Source: Methylotenera_A sp044222005
Lineage (GTDB): Bacteria; Pseudomonadota; Gammaproteobacteria; Burkholderiales; Methylophilaceae
Reading direction: 5' to 3'
Length of the DNA: 46,029 bases
NCBI GenBank assembly: GCA_044222005.1
Contig: JBGANY010000014.1
Span: 1-46,029 of the forward strand
Shown here: one piece after another, positions 1 to 7,382 of the stretch
How the letters are laid out: the number at the start of each line of letters is the position of its first letter
Numbering within the stretch: the first letter of the stretch is position 1
The notes under the pieces: generated by a model
Seen by the model: the letters and a program-made list of their open reading frames with translations, nothing else
Database searches by the model: none
Told to the model about the DNA's origin: nothing
Translations under genes and position numbers: made by a program

Positions 1-1115
1 GAGCCAGGTACCACCGCGACATCGAATTTTTCAAGCAGATATTCAGCCAGCGCCATATCGGTTGCCGCGCTAATTTTGCCTGCTTTGTGTAAGGTGACAA
101 TGGCTATGCGCGCGTCGGGGAAGGCGTAAAACGCACCGCCCGCCATTAGGCAGCTTAAACCTGGCATGGCGTTAAAGCGGTCCACCACGTATTTGTGACG
201 CTCTCTAAACGCCGCCACCATGGGTTGAATGCACTCTTGCGAGCCGCTGAGTGCGGCTTCGGCCGCGTATTGCGAGATGGAAGTCGCGTTGCTGGTGGAT
301 TGGCTTTGCAGGATCTCCATTGCTTTGATGATGTAAGCAGGGCCTGCCGCGTAACCAATACGCCAACCTGTCATGGAATAGGCCTTGGAAACGCCGTTAA
401 GCACGATGCAGCGGCCTTTTAATGCCGGGGCAGCATTAAGGATGTTATTGAACTTATCGCCTGTTAAATTCACGTGTTCGTACATGTCGTCAGTCGCAAC
501 CAACACATGCGGATGTTTTAGCAGTACTTCGCCCAAGGCTTTGAGCTCATCCAGGCTGTACACTGCACCGGTAGGGTTGGAGGGGGAGTTGAACATTACC
601 AGTTTGGTTTTGGGCGTAATCGCTGCTTCTAATTGCGCTGGCAGCAGCTTAAAACCTTGCTCGATACCGCAGTCGATAATCACCGGCACCGCTTCGGCCA
701 CCATGGCTATGTCGGCGTACGATACCCAGTAAGGTGCAGGGATAATCACTTCATCGCCCGCGTTGAGCACTGCCAGGCACAGGTTAAATATGGTTTGCTT
801 GCCGCCCACGCCAACTATCACTTCATTGATAGTGTAGTCAAAGCCGTTTTCATTTTTGAATTTATTGACAATGGCTTTTTTAAGGCTAGGGATGCCGCTG
901 ACAGGTGTGTACTTGGTAAAGCCCGCGTCAATTGCCGCTTTTGCCGCATCTTTAATGTGCTGTGGCGTGTCAAAATCGGGTTCGCCCGCAGCCAAGCCTA
1001 TGATAGGGCGTCCTTCTGCCTTGTATTTAGCCGCTTTTGCGGTAATCGCAAGGGTGGGGGATTCTTTAATCGATAAAACGCGGTGCGATAGCACGCCTGA
1101 TGCGGGGTTGCTCAA
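1..1115 (-). CDS. Aspartate aminotransferase, class I/II (3' end cut by window)
   Basis: PLP-dependent aminotransferase of the AspB/AAT-Ib type, expected to interconvert aspartate and 2-oxoglutarate with oxaloacetate and glutamate in the cytoplasm; some members also transaminate prephenate. Reading the minus strand from 1115 gives MSNPASGVLSHRVL, then the substrate-loop motif GLAAGEPDFDTP, the cofactor region NSPSNPTGAVYS, and the PLP-lysine motif NGVSKAYSMTGWRIGYAAG. About 371 codons are present against roughly 395-400 for the family, so about 25-30 C-terminal residues lie beyond position 1. The start is TTG at 1115, chosen because AAGGA lies 7 nt upstream and no in-frame ATG fits the family N terminus. 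It follows the protease gene on the same strand after 103 nt. The family call is firm; the exact substrate is not. Confidence 0.93.
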   Translation of the reverse strand, partial: MSNPASGVLSHRVLSIKESPTLAITAKAAKYKAEGRPIIGLAAGEPDFDTPQHIKDAAKAAIDAGFTKYTPVSGIPSLKKAIVNKFKNENGFDYTINEVIVGVGGKQTIFNLCLAVLNAGDEVIIPAPYWVSYADIAMVAEAVPVIIDCGIEQGFKLLPAQLEAAITPKTKLVMFNSPSNPTGAVYSLDELKALGEVLLKHPHVLVATDDMYEHVNLTGDKFNNILNAAPALKGRCIVLNGVSKAYSMTGWRIGYAAGPAYIIKAMEILQSQSTSNATSISQYAAEAALSGSQECIQPMVAAFRERHKYVVDRFNAMPGLSCLMAGGAFYAFPDARIAIVTLHKAGKISAATDMALAEYLLEKFDVAVVPG

Positions 1116-1146
1116 AATAACGTCCTTGAATCTAGTCTTGAAACTG

Positions 1147-1185
1147 GGTTTTTTGTATTTAATACATTATTTTACGCAAAAAACC
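1147..1185. repeat. Inverted repeat between protease and aminotransferase genes
   Basis: Nine-base arms GGTTTTTTG (1147-1155) and CAAAAAACC (1177-1185) are separated by 21 AT-rich bases that contain a further small palindrome, GTATTTAATAC. It lies in the 103-nt gap between two minus-strand genes. It could be a weak transcript-end hairpin or an operator, but there is no U-run directly after it on the minus strand, so no function is assigned. Confidence 0.3.
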
Positions 1186-1218
1186 AAAATTTCGGAAACT
1201 AAAAGTAACGCGCCCGGT

Positions 1219-2232
1219 TTAACACTCCGCATTACAGCCCATCATCTGGCTGTATTCCGAGGCTACATCTTTATCGATACCGGTTAGTGCGATTTGTATG
1301 CGGTGCATTTCTGCAGCGTCTCCACGTGCCTTGGCCAAGGCGCCCAGCCTGATGAGCGCATCAAAATTCCCGGTATCGAGCATAACAGATTGCTTATAAG
1401 ATTTTTCAGCAAGCTCGGCATTGCCCATATTTTCCAGTGCCAGGCCCAATGCATACCAGGCCTCGGTATTTTTTGGTTCTGCCTCGGTCCATTTTTCTGC
1501 CACCAGTGCCAGCTTTGGCCAGTCTTGACGCGATTCAGGCAACGCAGCCTGCATGTAGAACGGTTTTTTGTCTTCGTCTTCTTCCCACAGCGCTTTGCCG
1601 GAAATAGGGAAAGTGGAAATTTCAGTTTGTTTGTCTAGCCTGTCTAGCCATTCAATCGGCAAGGCAAAATGAATGCTGCCCACGCGTCCGGCAGTTTTAA
1701 AGGTATTGATGCCGACCAGCTTTCCTTCCATATCGAACAGGCCGCTGCCGCTGGCGCCCATGCTGAATTTGGCCGTGCTTCGGATAACTTTGCCTGTGAC
1801 ATCATCGTGCAGCGCCTTAACGCTGCCGCTAGAGGTAAGCGGGGCAGGCACACCGTTGGAATGCCCAAATGCGACAATCTCCTGGCCGCGTTTTAAGTCC
1901 GTACTTTTGCCAAGCTGAACAGGTTTAAACGGTAGCGGGCTGGTGGTAACCAAACATAAATCATGCCAGACATCGGCTTTCACAGAATTGATGGAGTAAA
2001 TATCTTCACCACGCGAGATCCATGGCTCTTTAGTGGTGCGAAATACGTGGCAATTGGTTAGGACTTTATTTTCGCTTACCACCACGCCAGAGCCATACGC
2101 CAGGCCGCCTGTGGTGTTGTAACCGCGTATGAGCACCACGCTAAAATAGGCATTAAATAATTTTTCTTTGTCCATTGCAAAAACGGGTTGTATTGCAGAT
2201 AGTAAAGCGATGATTACACCTATGGCACGCAT
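1219..2232 (-). CDS. Secreted trypsin-like serine protease with C-terminal TPR repeats
   Basis: Predicted 337-residue exported protein. Residues 1-19 form a signal peptide (MRAIGVIIALLSAIQPVFA). Residues about 25-205 are a chymotrypsin/HtrA-fold protease domain with a visible triad: H62 in LTNCHVF, D91 in WHDLCLV and S161 in GASGSGLF. Residues about 245-325 look like two TPR units (WYALGLALENMGNAELAEKSY, then a second helix pair), a likely protein-docking surface. No PDZ domain is visible, so it is not a standard DegP/DegQ. The frame stays open upstream to 2514, but that part is not signal-like and runs antisense to uvrB. ATG 2232 gives a perfect signal peptide with GGGGA upstream, so it was chosen. 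Substrate unknown; probably periplasmic. It is divergent from uvrB. Confidence 0.8.
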   Translation of the reverse strand: MRAIGVIIALLSAIQPVFAMDKEKLFNAYFSVVLIRGYNTTGGLAYGSGVVVSENKVLTNCHVFRTTKEPWISRGEDIYSINSVKADVWHDLCLVTTSPLPFKPVQLGKSTDLKRGQEIVAFGHSNGVPAPLTSSGSVKALHDDVTGKVIRSTAKFSMGASGSGLFDMEGKLVGINTFKTAGRVGSIHFALPIEWLDRLDKQTEISTFPISGKALWEEDEDKKPFYMQAALPESRQDWPKLALVAEKWTEAEPKNTEAWYALGLALENMGNAELAEKSYKQSVMLDTGNFDALIRLGALAKARGDAAEMHRIQIALTGIDKDVASEYSQMMGCNAEC

Positions 2233-2360
2233 GATGATCCCCGACAGAGTTGTGTTTATGATTTTATTGAAAGACTCGCGCTTGGCTACAAAGTTCGCGC
2301 AAAGTAATTTGCAAACCCTGTTAAAATCGTATTTTGCTAAATTTGCATCGAAATTAAAAC

Positions 2361-4397
2361 GTGTTTGTAAACTTTCCCAATAGTAAATATCAGCTTTACC
2401 AGCCTTTTCCACCCGCTGGTGACCAGCCTGCGGCCATAGAGAAGCTGACGCAAGGGATTGAGCAGGGCATGAAGTTTCAGACGCTGCTCGGCGTGACCGG
2501 CTCCGGTAAGACATTCACCATGGCCAATGTCATTGCCAGGCTTGGTCGCCCAGCCATCGTGATGGCGCCCAATAAAACGCTTGCAGCTCAGCTGTACAGC
2601 GAGTTCCGCGAGTTTTTCCCCAATAATTCGGTGGAATATTTCGTCAGTTATTACGATTATTATCAGCCCGAGGCCTACGTGCCCTCGCGCGACCTGTTTA
2701 TCGAAAAAGATTCCAGCATCAATGAGCATATCGAGCAGATGCGGCTTTCGGCCACCAAAGCGTTGTTAGAGCGCGAAGACAGTATTATCGTCGCCAGCGT
2801 ATCGGCGATTTACGGTATCGGCGACCCGACGGATTATCACAGCATGGTGCTGCATCTGAAGCAGGGCGATAAACTCAGCCGGGAGGATGCCATACAGCGC
2901 CTGGTGGGCATGCAATACGACCGCAACGATTTTGATTTTAGCCGAGGCTGTTTTCGCGTGCGGGGTGACGTGATTGATATCTTTCCTGCGGAAAATAATG
3001 AAACCGCAGTGCGGCTTAGTTTGTTCGATGATGAGGTCGATTCCATCACTTTATTCGACCCTTTGACCGGACAAATATTTAATAAAATACAAAGGTTTAC
3101 AATATATCCTTCAAGTCATTACGTAACATCTCGCGAAACCACGATCAAGGCAATAGAAAAGATTAAAACCGAGTTGCGCGACCGCGTAGCCTGGTACATT
3201 AAAGAAAATAAGCTGGTCGAAGCGCAGCGCATCGAGCAGCGTACGCGATTTGATCTGGAAATGTTGAATGAAATTGGCTTTTGCAAAGGCATTGAGAACT
3301 ACTCAAGGCATTTATCTGGGCGCAATGCAGGCGATCCGCCACCCACCCTGATTGATTATTTGCCCGATAACGCGCTGATGATCATTGATGAAAGCCACGT
3401 CACCGTGCCGCAAATTGGCGGCATGTATAAAGGCGACTGGTCGCGTAAGACCAATTTGGTGGATTATGGCTGGCGGCTGCCTTCTGCGCTGGATAATCGT
3501 CCGCTCAAGTTTGAGGAATTTGAGCGCATTATGCGCCAATGCGTGTTTATCTCAGCCACGCCAGCGGAGTACGAAAAAAATCATCAACAACAAGTGGTGG
3601 AAATGATTGCACGGCCAACGGGTTTGATTGATCCGGAAATCACAGTAAAGCCTGCCGATACGCAAGTGGATGATTTGCTTGGTGAAATTAAGCAGCGCGT
3701 GGTGGTAGGCGAGCGTGTGCTGGCAACTACGCTCACCAAGCGCATGGCGGAGGATTTGACCGATTATCTGGCCGAGCATGGCGTGAAGGTGCGCTATCTG
3801 CATAGCGATATTGACACAGTAGAGCGGGTCGAGATTATCCGTGACTTAAGACTGGGTGAATTTGACGTGCTGGTTGGTATTAACCTGTTGCGTGAAGGGC
3901 TGGATATTCCGGAAGTGTCGCTGGTCGCGGTGCTGGATGCTGACAAAGAGGGCTTTTTGCGTTCCGAACGCAGCTTGATTCAAACAGCTGGCCGCGCGGC
4001 GCGTAACTTGAATGGCAAGGTGATTTTTTACGGCAACAGCATTACGCGTAGCATGAAGTTGGCGATCGATGAAACCAATCGCCGCCGTGGTGTGCAAATG
4101 GCGTTTAACGAGGCGCATGGTATTACGCCAAAAGGCATTATCAAGCGTGTAAAAGACATGATTGACGGCGTTTATGATGTGGAAGAGGGCAAGCGTGAGC
4201 GTAAGGCCGCGCAAGATCAAGCCAATTATGAGAGTTTGAGCGAAAAACAAATTGTGAAAGAAATGAAACGCCTGGAAAAAGCCATGCACGAGGCTGCTAA
4301 AAACCTGGAATTTGAAAAAGCGGCAGATTTTAGAGACCAGCTTAAAAAATTAAGGGTTAAGTTTTACGGTGCAGAAATGCCGGATTTAATAGCTTAG
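2361..4397 (+). CDS. uvrB: Excinuclease ABC subunit B
   Basis: DNA-damage recognition helicase-like subunit of the UvrABC nucleotide excision repair complex; it takes damaged DNA from UvrA and recruits UvrC. The 678 residues match the family's usual 670-680. Visible features are the N-terminal FPNSKYQLYQPFPPAGDQP signature, Walker A GVTGSGKT (about 44-51), the DNA-clamping beta-hairpin around YYDYYQPEAYVPSRD (about 97-112), the helicase motifs DESH and ISATPAEYE, the motif QTAGRAARN, and a C-terminal UVR coiled coil (EKAADFRDQLKKLR) for UvrC. The start is GTG 2361 with only a poor ribosome site; it was chosen because it reproduces the conserved N terminus. The 128-nt divergent spacer to the protease gene shows no clear LexA operator (no CTGT-N8-ACAG), so SOS control is not supported here. 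Confidence 0.98.
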   Translation: MFVNFPNSKYQLYQPFPPAGDQPAAIEKLTQGIEQGMKFQTLLGVTGSGKTFTMANVIARLGRPAIVMAPNKTLAAQLYSEFREFFPNNSVEYFVSYYDYYQPEAYVPSRDLFIEKDSSINEHIEQMRLSATKALLEREDSIIVASVSAIYGIGDPTDYHSMVLHLKQGDKLSREDAIQRLVGMQYDRNDFDFSRGCFRVRGDVIDIFPAENNETAVRLSLFDDEVDSITLFDPLTGQIFNKIQRFTIYPSSHYVTSRETTIKAIEKIKTELRDRVAWYIKENKLVEAQRIEQRTRFDLEMLNEIGFCKGIENYSRHLSGRNAGDPPPTLIDYLPDNALMIIDESHVTVPQIGGMYKGDWSRKTNLVDYGWRLPSALDNRPLKFEEFERIMRQCVFISATPAEYEKNHQQQVVEMIARPTGLIDPEITVKPADTQVDDLLGEIKQRVVVGERVLATTLTKRMAEDLTDYLAEHGVKVRYLHSDIDTVERVEIIRDLRLGEFDVLVGINLLREGLDIPEVSLVAVLDADKEGFLRSERSLIQTAGRAARNLNGKVIFYGNSITRSMKLAIDETNRRRGVQMAFNEAHGITPKGIIKRVKDMIDGVYDVEEGKRERKAAQDQANYESLSEKQIVKEMKRLEKAMHEAAKNLEFEKAADFRDQLKKLRVKFYGAEMPDLIA

Positions 4398-4410
4398 TTA
4401 GTATTAATAG

Positions 4411-4448
4411 ATGCTCTGCAAAGCGCATGCATATTGCCCAGCAGGGCA
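4411..4448 (+). repeat. Palindromic dispersed repeat, copy A (after uvrB)
   Basis: Imperfect copy of the family described at copy D: left arm ATGCTCTGCAA, core variant GCATGCATATT, right arm ending GCAGGGCA. It starts 14 nt after the uvrB stop, in forward orientation relative to uvrB, and is followed by a T-rich stretch (TTTTTT from 4454), so it may double as a terminator for uvrB. Confidence 0.7.
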
Positions 4449-4476
4449 GGTAATTTTTTAAAAAAAGGAATAGCAT

Positions 4477-4941
4477 ATGCAAAATGTCATTCATAGCGTT
4501 ACTACCGCGTCAGAAGTGATACAGCTCGCCATTGCACCGGTGTTTTTATTGATGGGTGTGAGTACGCTGTTAGGTGTGCTGACCGGCCGCCTGGGGCGCC
4601 TGGTGGATCGTTTTCGAGCATTAAATGAAAAGTGCGAATCGCCGCAAGCGCAAGTCGAAAACCCAAGCTGCGCCAATTACAGCCAAGAGCTGCACATTCT
4701 GTCGTGTCGCGCAAAGTGGGTGCATTGGGCGATCACGCTGTGTACGTTATCGCTGTTATTGGTGGCCATTGTGATTGGCGTTTTGTTCTTGGGCTCAGCC
4801 ATTCGCTGGCACTCGTCGTGGCTGGTTGCGCCGCTGTTTATTGCGACAATGTTAAGCCTCATCATCGGATTAGGATGCTTTTTGCGTGAGATTCACCTTT
4901 CAAAACACACATTTGAATTGCAGAGTAATAACAAGTCTTAG
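4477..4941 (+). CDS. DUF2721 family membrane protein
   Basis: 154-residue inner-membrane protein of unknown function. The N-terminal segment (about 10-38, ASEVIQLAIAPVFLLMGVSTLLGVLTGRLGRLVDR) holds the first hydrophobic helix followed by the RLGRLVDRxR motif typical of DUF2721. Two further membrane helices lie at about 85-107 and 115-137, with a charged cytoplasmic loop between the first and second. ATG 4477 is preceded by AAGGAA at a good distance. The gene stands alone between uvrB and the rpsF operon, with a copy of the palindromic repeat on each side (4411-4448 and 4951-4989, same orientation). The family assignment is from the sequence pattern; no function is known to me. Confidence 0.85.
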   Translation: MQNVIHSVTTASEVIQLAIAPVFLLMGVSTLLGVLTGRLGRLVDRFRALNEKCESPQAQVENPSCANYSQELHILSCRAKWVHWAITLCTLSLLLVAIVIGVLFLGSAIRWHSSWLVAPLFIATMLSLIIGLGCFLREIHLSKHTFELQSNNKS

Positions 4942-4950
4942 TTGAAATAA

Positions 4951-4989
4951 ATGCTCTGGAATCCGCATGGATATTGGCTTGCAAGGCAC
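4951..4989 (+). repeat. Palindromic dispersed repeat, copy B (after DUF2721 gene)
   Basis: Copy with intact core GCATGGATATT (4965-4975) and right arm GGCTTGCAAGGCA; the left arm ATGCTCTGGAATCC is degenerate at three positions. It begins 10 nt after the stop codon of the DUF2721 gene, in forward orientation, with TTTTT a few bases downstream. Confidence 0.75.
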
Positions 4990-5055
4990 GTGTTTTTAAT
5001 TGGTTTAATGAGTTTTAATAAAAAGCATTTATTTAACTAAAAAATTGAAAAGCGT

Positions 5056-5084
5056 TTGATTAATCAACACTTTTTAACTATAAT
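5056..5084 (+). promoter_or_regulatory. Sigma-70 promoter of the rpsF operon
   Basis: -35 TTGATT (5056-5061), 17-bp spacer, -10 TATAAT (5079-5084). This is the best-matching promoter in the window; it predicts a transcript start near 5091 and a leader of about 58 nt before rpsF. Confidence 0.85.
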
Positions 5085-5090
5085 CGCGTC

Positions 5091-5148
5091 CTTTCAAACC
5101 TTGCTACACCGTCAGCATAACGGGTGGCTTTAACCACAAGGAGATTAC
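5091..5148 (+). promoter_or_regulatory. rpsF leader with probable S6:S18-binding hairpin
   Basis: In the predicted leader, GCTACACCG (5103-5111) pairs with CGGGTGGC (5121-5128), giving an eight-pair stem with one bulged A beside a CCG, closed by the loop TCAGCATAA. Known S6:S18 autoregulatory leaders carry a conserved CCG at a bulge near this position, and S6 and S18 are both encoded in the operon, so feedback repression by the S6:S18 pair is likely. The assignment rests on the hand-drawn fold. The ribosome site AAGGAG follows at 5138-5143. Confidence 0.55.
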
Positions 5149-5535
5149 ATGCGACATTACGAAGTAGTTTTTATCGTCCATCCGGACCAGAGCGAGCAAG
5201 TGCCAGCGATGATTGAGCGTTACCGTTCGCTGATCACAGCCAGCGGCGGCACAATGCACCGTTTAGAAGACTGGGGTCGTCGTCAACTGGCTTACCCGAT
5301 TCAAAAAATCCACAAAGCACATTACGTGTTAATGAACATTGAATGCAGCCTGGAAGCGCTGGCTGAGCTTGAGCACGGCTTTAAGTTTAACGATGCTGTT
5401 TTGCGTCACTTAACCATGAGCACCAAAACCGCTGTGACTGCGCCCAGCCCAATGATGAAGGAAGAAAAATCCAGATCAGTATTGAGCAAAGATGAAGCGC
5501 CAGTGGCGGCTGCAGCTGAGGTTGCGGCAGTATAA
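5149..5535 (+). CDS. rpsF: 30S ribosomal protein S6
   Basis: Small-subunit protein that binds 16S rRNA as a pair with S18. The 128-residue product begins MRHYEVVFIVHPDQSEQVPA, the conserved S6 start, and carries RLEDWGRRQLAYPIQK in the middle. The S6 fold occupies about residues 1-96; the remaining tail is Ala/Glu/Lys rich (ending AAAAEVAAV), a low-complexity extension of the kind seen in many proteobacterial S6 proteins. It is the first gene of rpsF-priB-rpsR-rplI, behind the promoter at 5056-5084 and a probable autoregulatory leader. AAGGAG precedes the ATG. Confidence 0.98.
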   Translation: MRHYEVVFIVHPDQSEQVPAMIERYRSLITASGGTMHRLEDWGRRQLAYPIQKIHKAHYVLMNIECSLEALAELEHGFKFNDAVLRHLTMSTKTAVTAPSPMMKEEKSRSVLSKDEAPVAAAAEVAAV

Positions 5536-5538
5536 TCA

Positions 5539-5844
5539 TTGAACAGCCTGCTGTTAAGTGGCGTGGTGATCAGCTTAGAGCCAATACGCTACACACCGGC
5601 AGGCATCCCGTTGTTAAGTTTTGTGTTGCAGCATGCTTCTGAGCAAACAGAGGCGGGCTTGAAAAGAAAAGTGGAATGTGAAGTGAATGCGGTCGCCATC
5701 GGCGAGATTGCAAAGCAAAACATTCAACCAGGTTCAAATATTAAAGCCAAAGGCTTTTTAGCCAAACGCAGCGCAAAAAGTACACAACTGGTGTTTCATA
5801 TTGAACAGTTACATATTGAAAAGTTAGAAATACAGAATATTTAG
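5539..5844 (+). CDS. priB: Primosomal replication protein N
   Basis: Single-stranded-DNA-binding OB-fold protein that helps PriA reload DnaB at stalled forks. The 101 residues start MNSLLLSGVVISLEPIRYTPAGIPLLSFVLQH, the typical PriB strand 1-2 region, and end with the strand VFHIEQLHIEK. The start is TTG at 5539, only 3 nt after the rpsF stop, so translation is probably coupled to rpsF. Its position between rpsF and rpsR is the classical one. The alternative, a free SSB, is excluded by length and absence of an acidic tail. Confidence 0.95.
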   Translation: MNSLLLSGVVISLEPIRYTPAGIPLLSFVLQHASEQTEAGLKRKVECEVNAVAIGEIAKQNIQPGSNIKAKGFLAKRSAKSTQLVFHIEQLHIEKLEIQNI

Positions 5845-5854
5845 GAGTTTTATC

Positions 5855-6088
5855 ATGGCAAGAGAAATGTACAAACGCCGCCGTTACTGCCGTTTTTCAG
5901 CAGAAGGCATTAAAGAAGTCGATTACAAAGATGTGGATCTGCTGAAAGATTTTATTTCAGAAAACGCAAAAATCATCCCAGCCCGTATGACTGGCACAAA
6001 AGCCAGATACCAACGCCAACTCACGACAGCAGTAAAACGTGCGCGCTTTTTGGCATTGTTACCATACACAGATAAGCACCCTGGTTAA
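5855..6088 (+). CDS. rpsR: 30S ribosomal protein S18
   Basis: 77-residue basic protein that binds 16S rRNA together with S6. The core motifs DYKDVDLLKDFISENAKIIPAR and TGTKARYQRQLTTAVKRAR are textbook S18. It begins 10 nt after priB with AGGAG upstream of the ATG. Only one N-terminal Cys is present (YCRF), so a zinc-binding version is not indicated. Confidence 0.99.
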   Translation: MAREMYKRRRYCRFSAEGIKEVDYKDVDLLKDFISENAKIIPARMTGTKARYQRQLTTAVKRARFLALLPYTDKHPG

Positions 6089-6111
6089 TTTTTAGGGCTA
6101 AGGAGAATAAT

Positions 6112-6564
6112 ATGCAAGTAATTTTATTAGAAAAAGTCGCTAACCTAGGTGTGTTGGGCGACATCGTTAAAGTAAAAGACGGTTTTGGCCGCAACTTTTT
6201 AATTCCACAAGGTAAAGCAAAACGCGCAACTGAGGCGAATAAAGCTGAATTTGCAGCTCGCCGTGCTGAACTTGAAAAACAACAGGCTGATATTTTAACC
6301 GTAGCAAAAGCACGCGGTGAAAAACTGGCTGGTTATGTATTAACAGTGACACAAAAAGCCGGTGTTGATGGCCGTTTGTTCGGCTCTGTCACCAATATCG
6401 ACATTGCTGAAGGCTTAACAGCTGCAGGTTTTGAAGTGGTGAAATCAGAAGTACGCCTGCCAGCTGGACCATTAAAAACGATTGGGGATTTCCCGGTCAG
6501 CGTTGCATTGCATCACGATGTTGTGGTGGATATTACGGTTACAGTGGTTGGTGAAACTGCTTAG
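6112..6564 (+). CDS. rplI: 50S ribosomal protein L9
   Basis: 150-residue two-domain large-subunit protein that binds 23S rRNA. The N-terminal domain MQVILLEKVANLGVLGDIVKVKDGFGRNFLIPQGKA is followed by the long linker helix (about 41-75) and the C-terminal domain containing GRLFGSVTNIDIAEGL. It is the last gene of the operon: AAGGAG lies before the ATG and a strong terminator follows 21 nt after the stop. Confidence 0.99.
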   Translation: MQVILLEKVANLGVLGDIVKVKDGFGRNFLIPQGKAKRATEANKAEFAARRAELEKQQADILTVAKARGEKLAGYVLTVTQKAGVDGRLFGSVTNIDIAEGLTAAGFEVVKSEVRLPAGPLKTIGDFPVSVALHHDVVVDITVTVVGETA

Positions 6565-6585
6565 TTTTTCGCTTTATAACTAAAT

Positions 6586-6612
6586 AAAAAGGCTACTTCG
6601 GTAGCCTTTTTT
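6586..6612 (+). terminator. Rho-independent terminator of the rpsF-rplI operon
   Basis: Six-pair stem GGCTAC/GTAGCC around the very stable TTCG tetraloop, flanked by A5 on the left and T6 on the right. The A-run makes it usable in both directions. Confidence 0.92.
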
Positions 6613-6657
6613 ATTGGGTGTTGATATTCGCCATGTTTCTATGAAATTTTGGTTTAC

Positions 6658-6674
6658 CTTAAGATTGCGTTAAG
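6658..6674 (+). promoter_or_regulatory. PmrA/QseB-type box upstream of cytochrome-QseBC operon
   Basis: Direct repeat CTTAAG (6658-6663), five bases, GTTAAG (6669-6674), matching the PmrA/QseB consensus YTTAAK-N5-YTTAAK except for the first base of the second half. It lies 48 nt upstream of the chosen cytochrome b start, in the promoter region of the operon that encodes the response regulator itself, which suggests autoregulation. Confidence 0.72.
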
Positions 6675-6722
6675 AATTTTAATCTATTGTTTGCATAAAT
6701 CTATTACCAAAGGATGCAAGCA

Positions 6723-7382
6723 ATGGAGATACTCACTTATCGTAGGGCGAAAGTTTATGACGCATTGCTCCGCCTGATTCACTTGTGGAATGGCTTGGCT
6801 ATTCTGTTTCTGATGGCCACTATCTGGTTATCTGACTTGTTCGGCAAAGGTGCTAGCGAAGATGCCTTGTGGCAGTTACATATTTATCTCGGCTATGCGC
6901 TAGTGGTTGGACTTGTTGCGCGGCTTGCATGGGGTATCGTTGGGCCACGTTCAGCCAGATTTTCCAATATGTGGCATCCAGCCGCATGGTGGAATGCAGT
7001 GCGCCATCTCAACTTCCAAACGAAACCACGTTTTGGCCATGACACGCTGGCAAGCGGCGCTTATTTGCTGGTTTATGGGTTGCTTGCTGTAATGGCAATT
7101 ACAGGTCTAGGTCTTGCGGCTATTGAGCACAGCATGGGTCCTTTCAATACTTGGATAGGAGACATGCCTTGGCTGAAAGAAGTATTTGAGGAGCCGCATG
7201 AGCTTATCTATTATTTACTGATGGGCTTCGTCGTTGTTCACATGGGTGCCTTAATTTGGCACGAATATAAAGATAAAGCCCCGCTCGCACAAGCCATGGT
7301 AACTGGCTATAAGTATGAGGTTGAGCCGAGCGGTGCTATCCAACCTGACAGTTCCAAAACTCAAGGAGAAAATCATGCGTAA
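6723..7382 (+). CDS. Cytochrome b561-family membrane protein (SHP/DHC electron donor)
   Basis: 219-residue integral-membrane b-type cytochrome of the cytochrome b561 / Ni-Fe hydrogenase b-subunit superfamily. Four hydrophobic helices are visible (about 18-38, 51-72, 112-135 and 160-180). Candidate haem histidines are H20 (RLIHLWNG), H53 (QLHIYLG), H159 (EPHELIY), H173 (VVHMG) and H180 (IWHEY). Known SHP/DHC clusters carry such a gene; the inferred role is to take electrons from quinol and pass them to the periplasmic cytochromes encoded next. ATG 6723 was chosen over ATG 6714 because AAAGG ends at 6713, directly against 6714 but 9 nt before 6723. The end overlaps the next gene by 8 nt. Confidence 0.85.
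   Translation: MEILTYRRAKVYDALLRLIHLWNGLAILFLMATIWLSDLFGKGASEDALWQLHIYLGYALVVGLVARLAWGIVGPRSARFSNMWHPAAWWNAVRHLNFQTKPRFGHDTLASGAYLLVYGLLAVMAITGLGLAAIEHSMGPFNTWIGDMPWLKEVFEEPHELIYYLLMGFVVVHMGALIWHEYKDKAPLAQAMVTGYKYEVEPSGAIQPDSSKTQGENHA

Noticed and set aside
633..1076. Plus-strand open frame of 147 codons
   Set aside because: Antisense to the aminotransferase, whose motifs (PLP lysine, GEPDFDTP) are convincing on the minus strand.
2233..2360. LexA operator in front of uvrB
   Set aside because: No CTGT-N8-ACAG-like site could be found in the divergent spacer.
2233..2514. N-terminal extension of the protease frame up to 2514
   Set aside because: The extension is not conserved-looking, overlaps the uvrB start antisense, and would bury a clear signal peptide; start moved to 2232.
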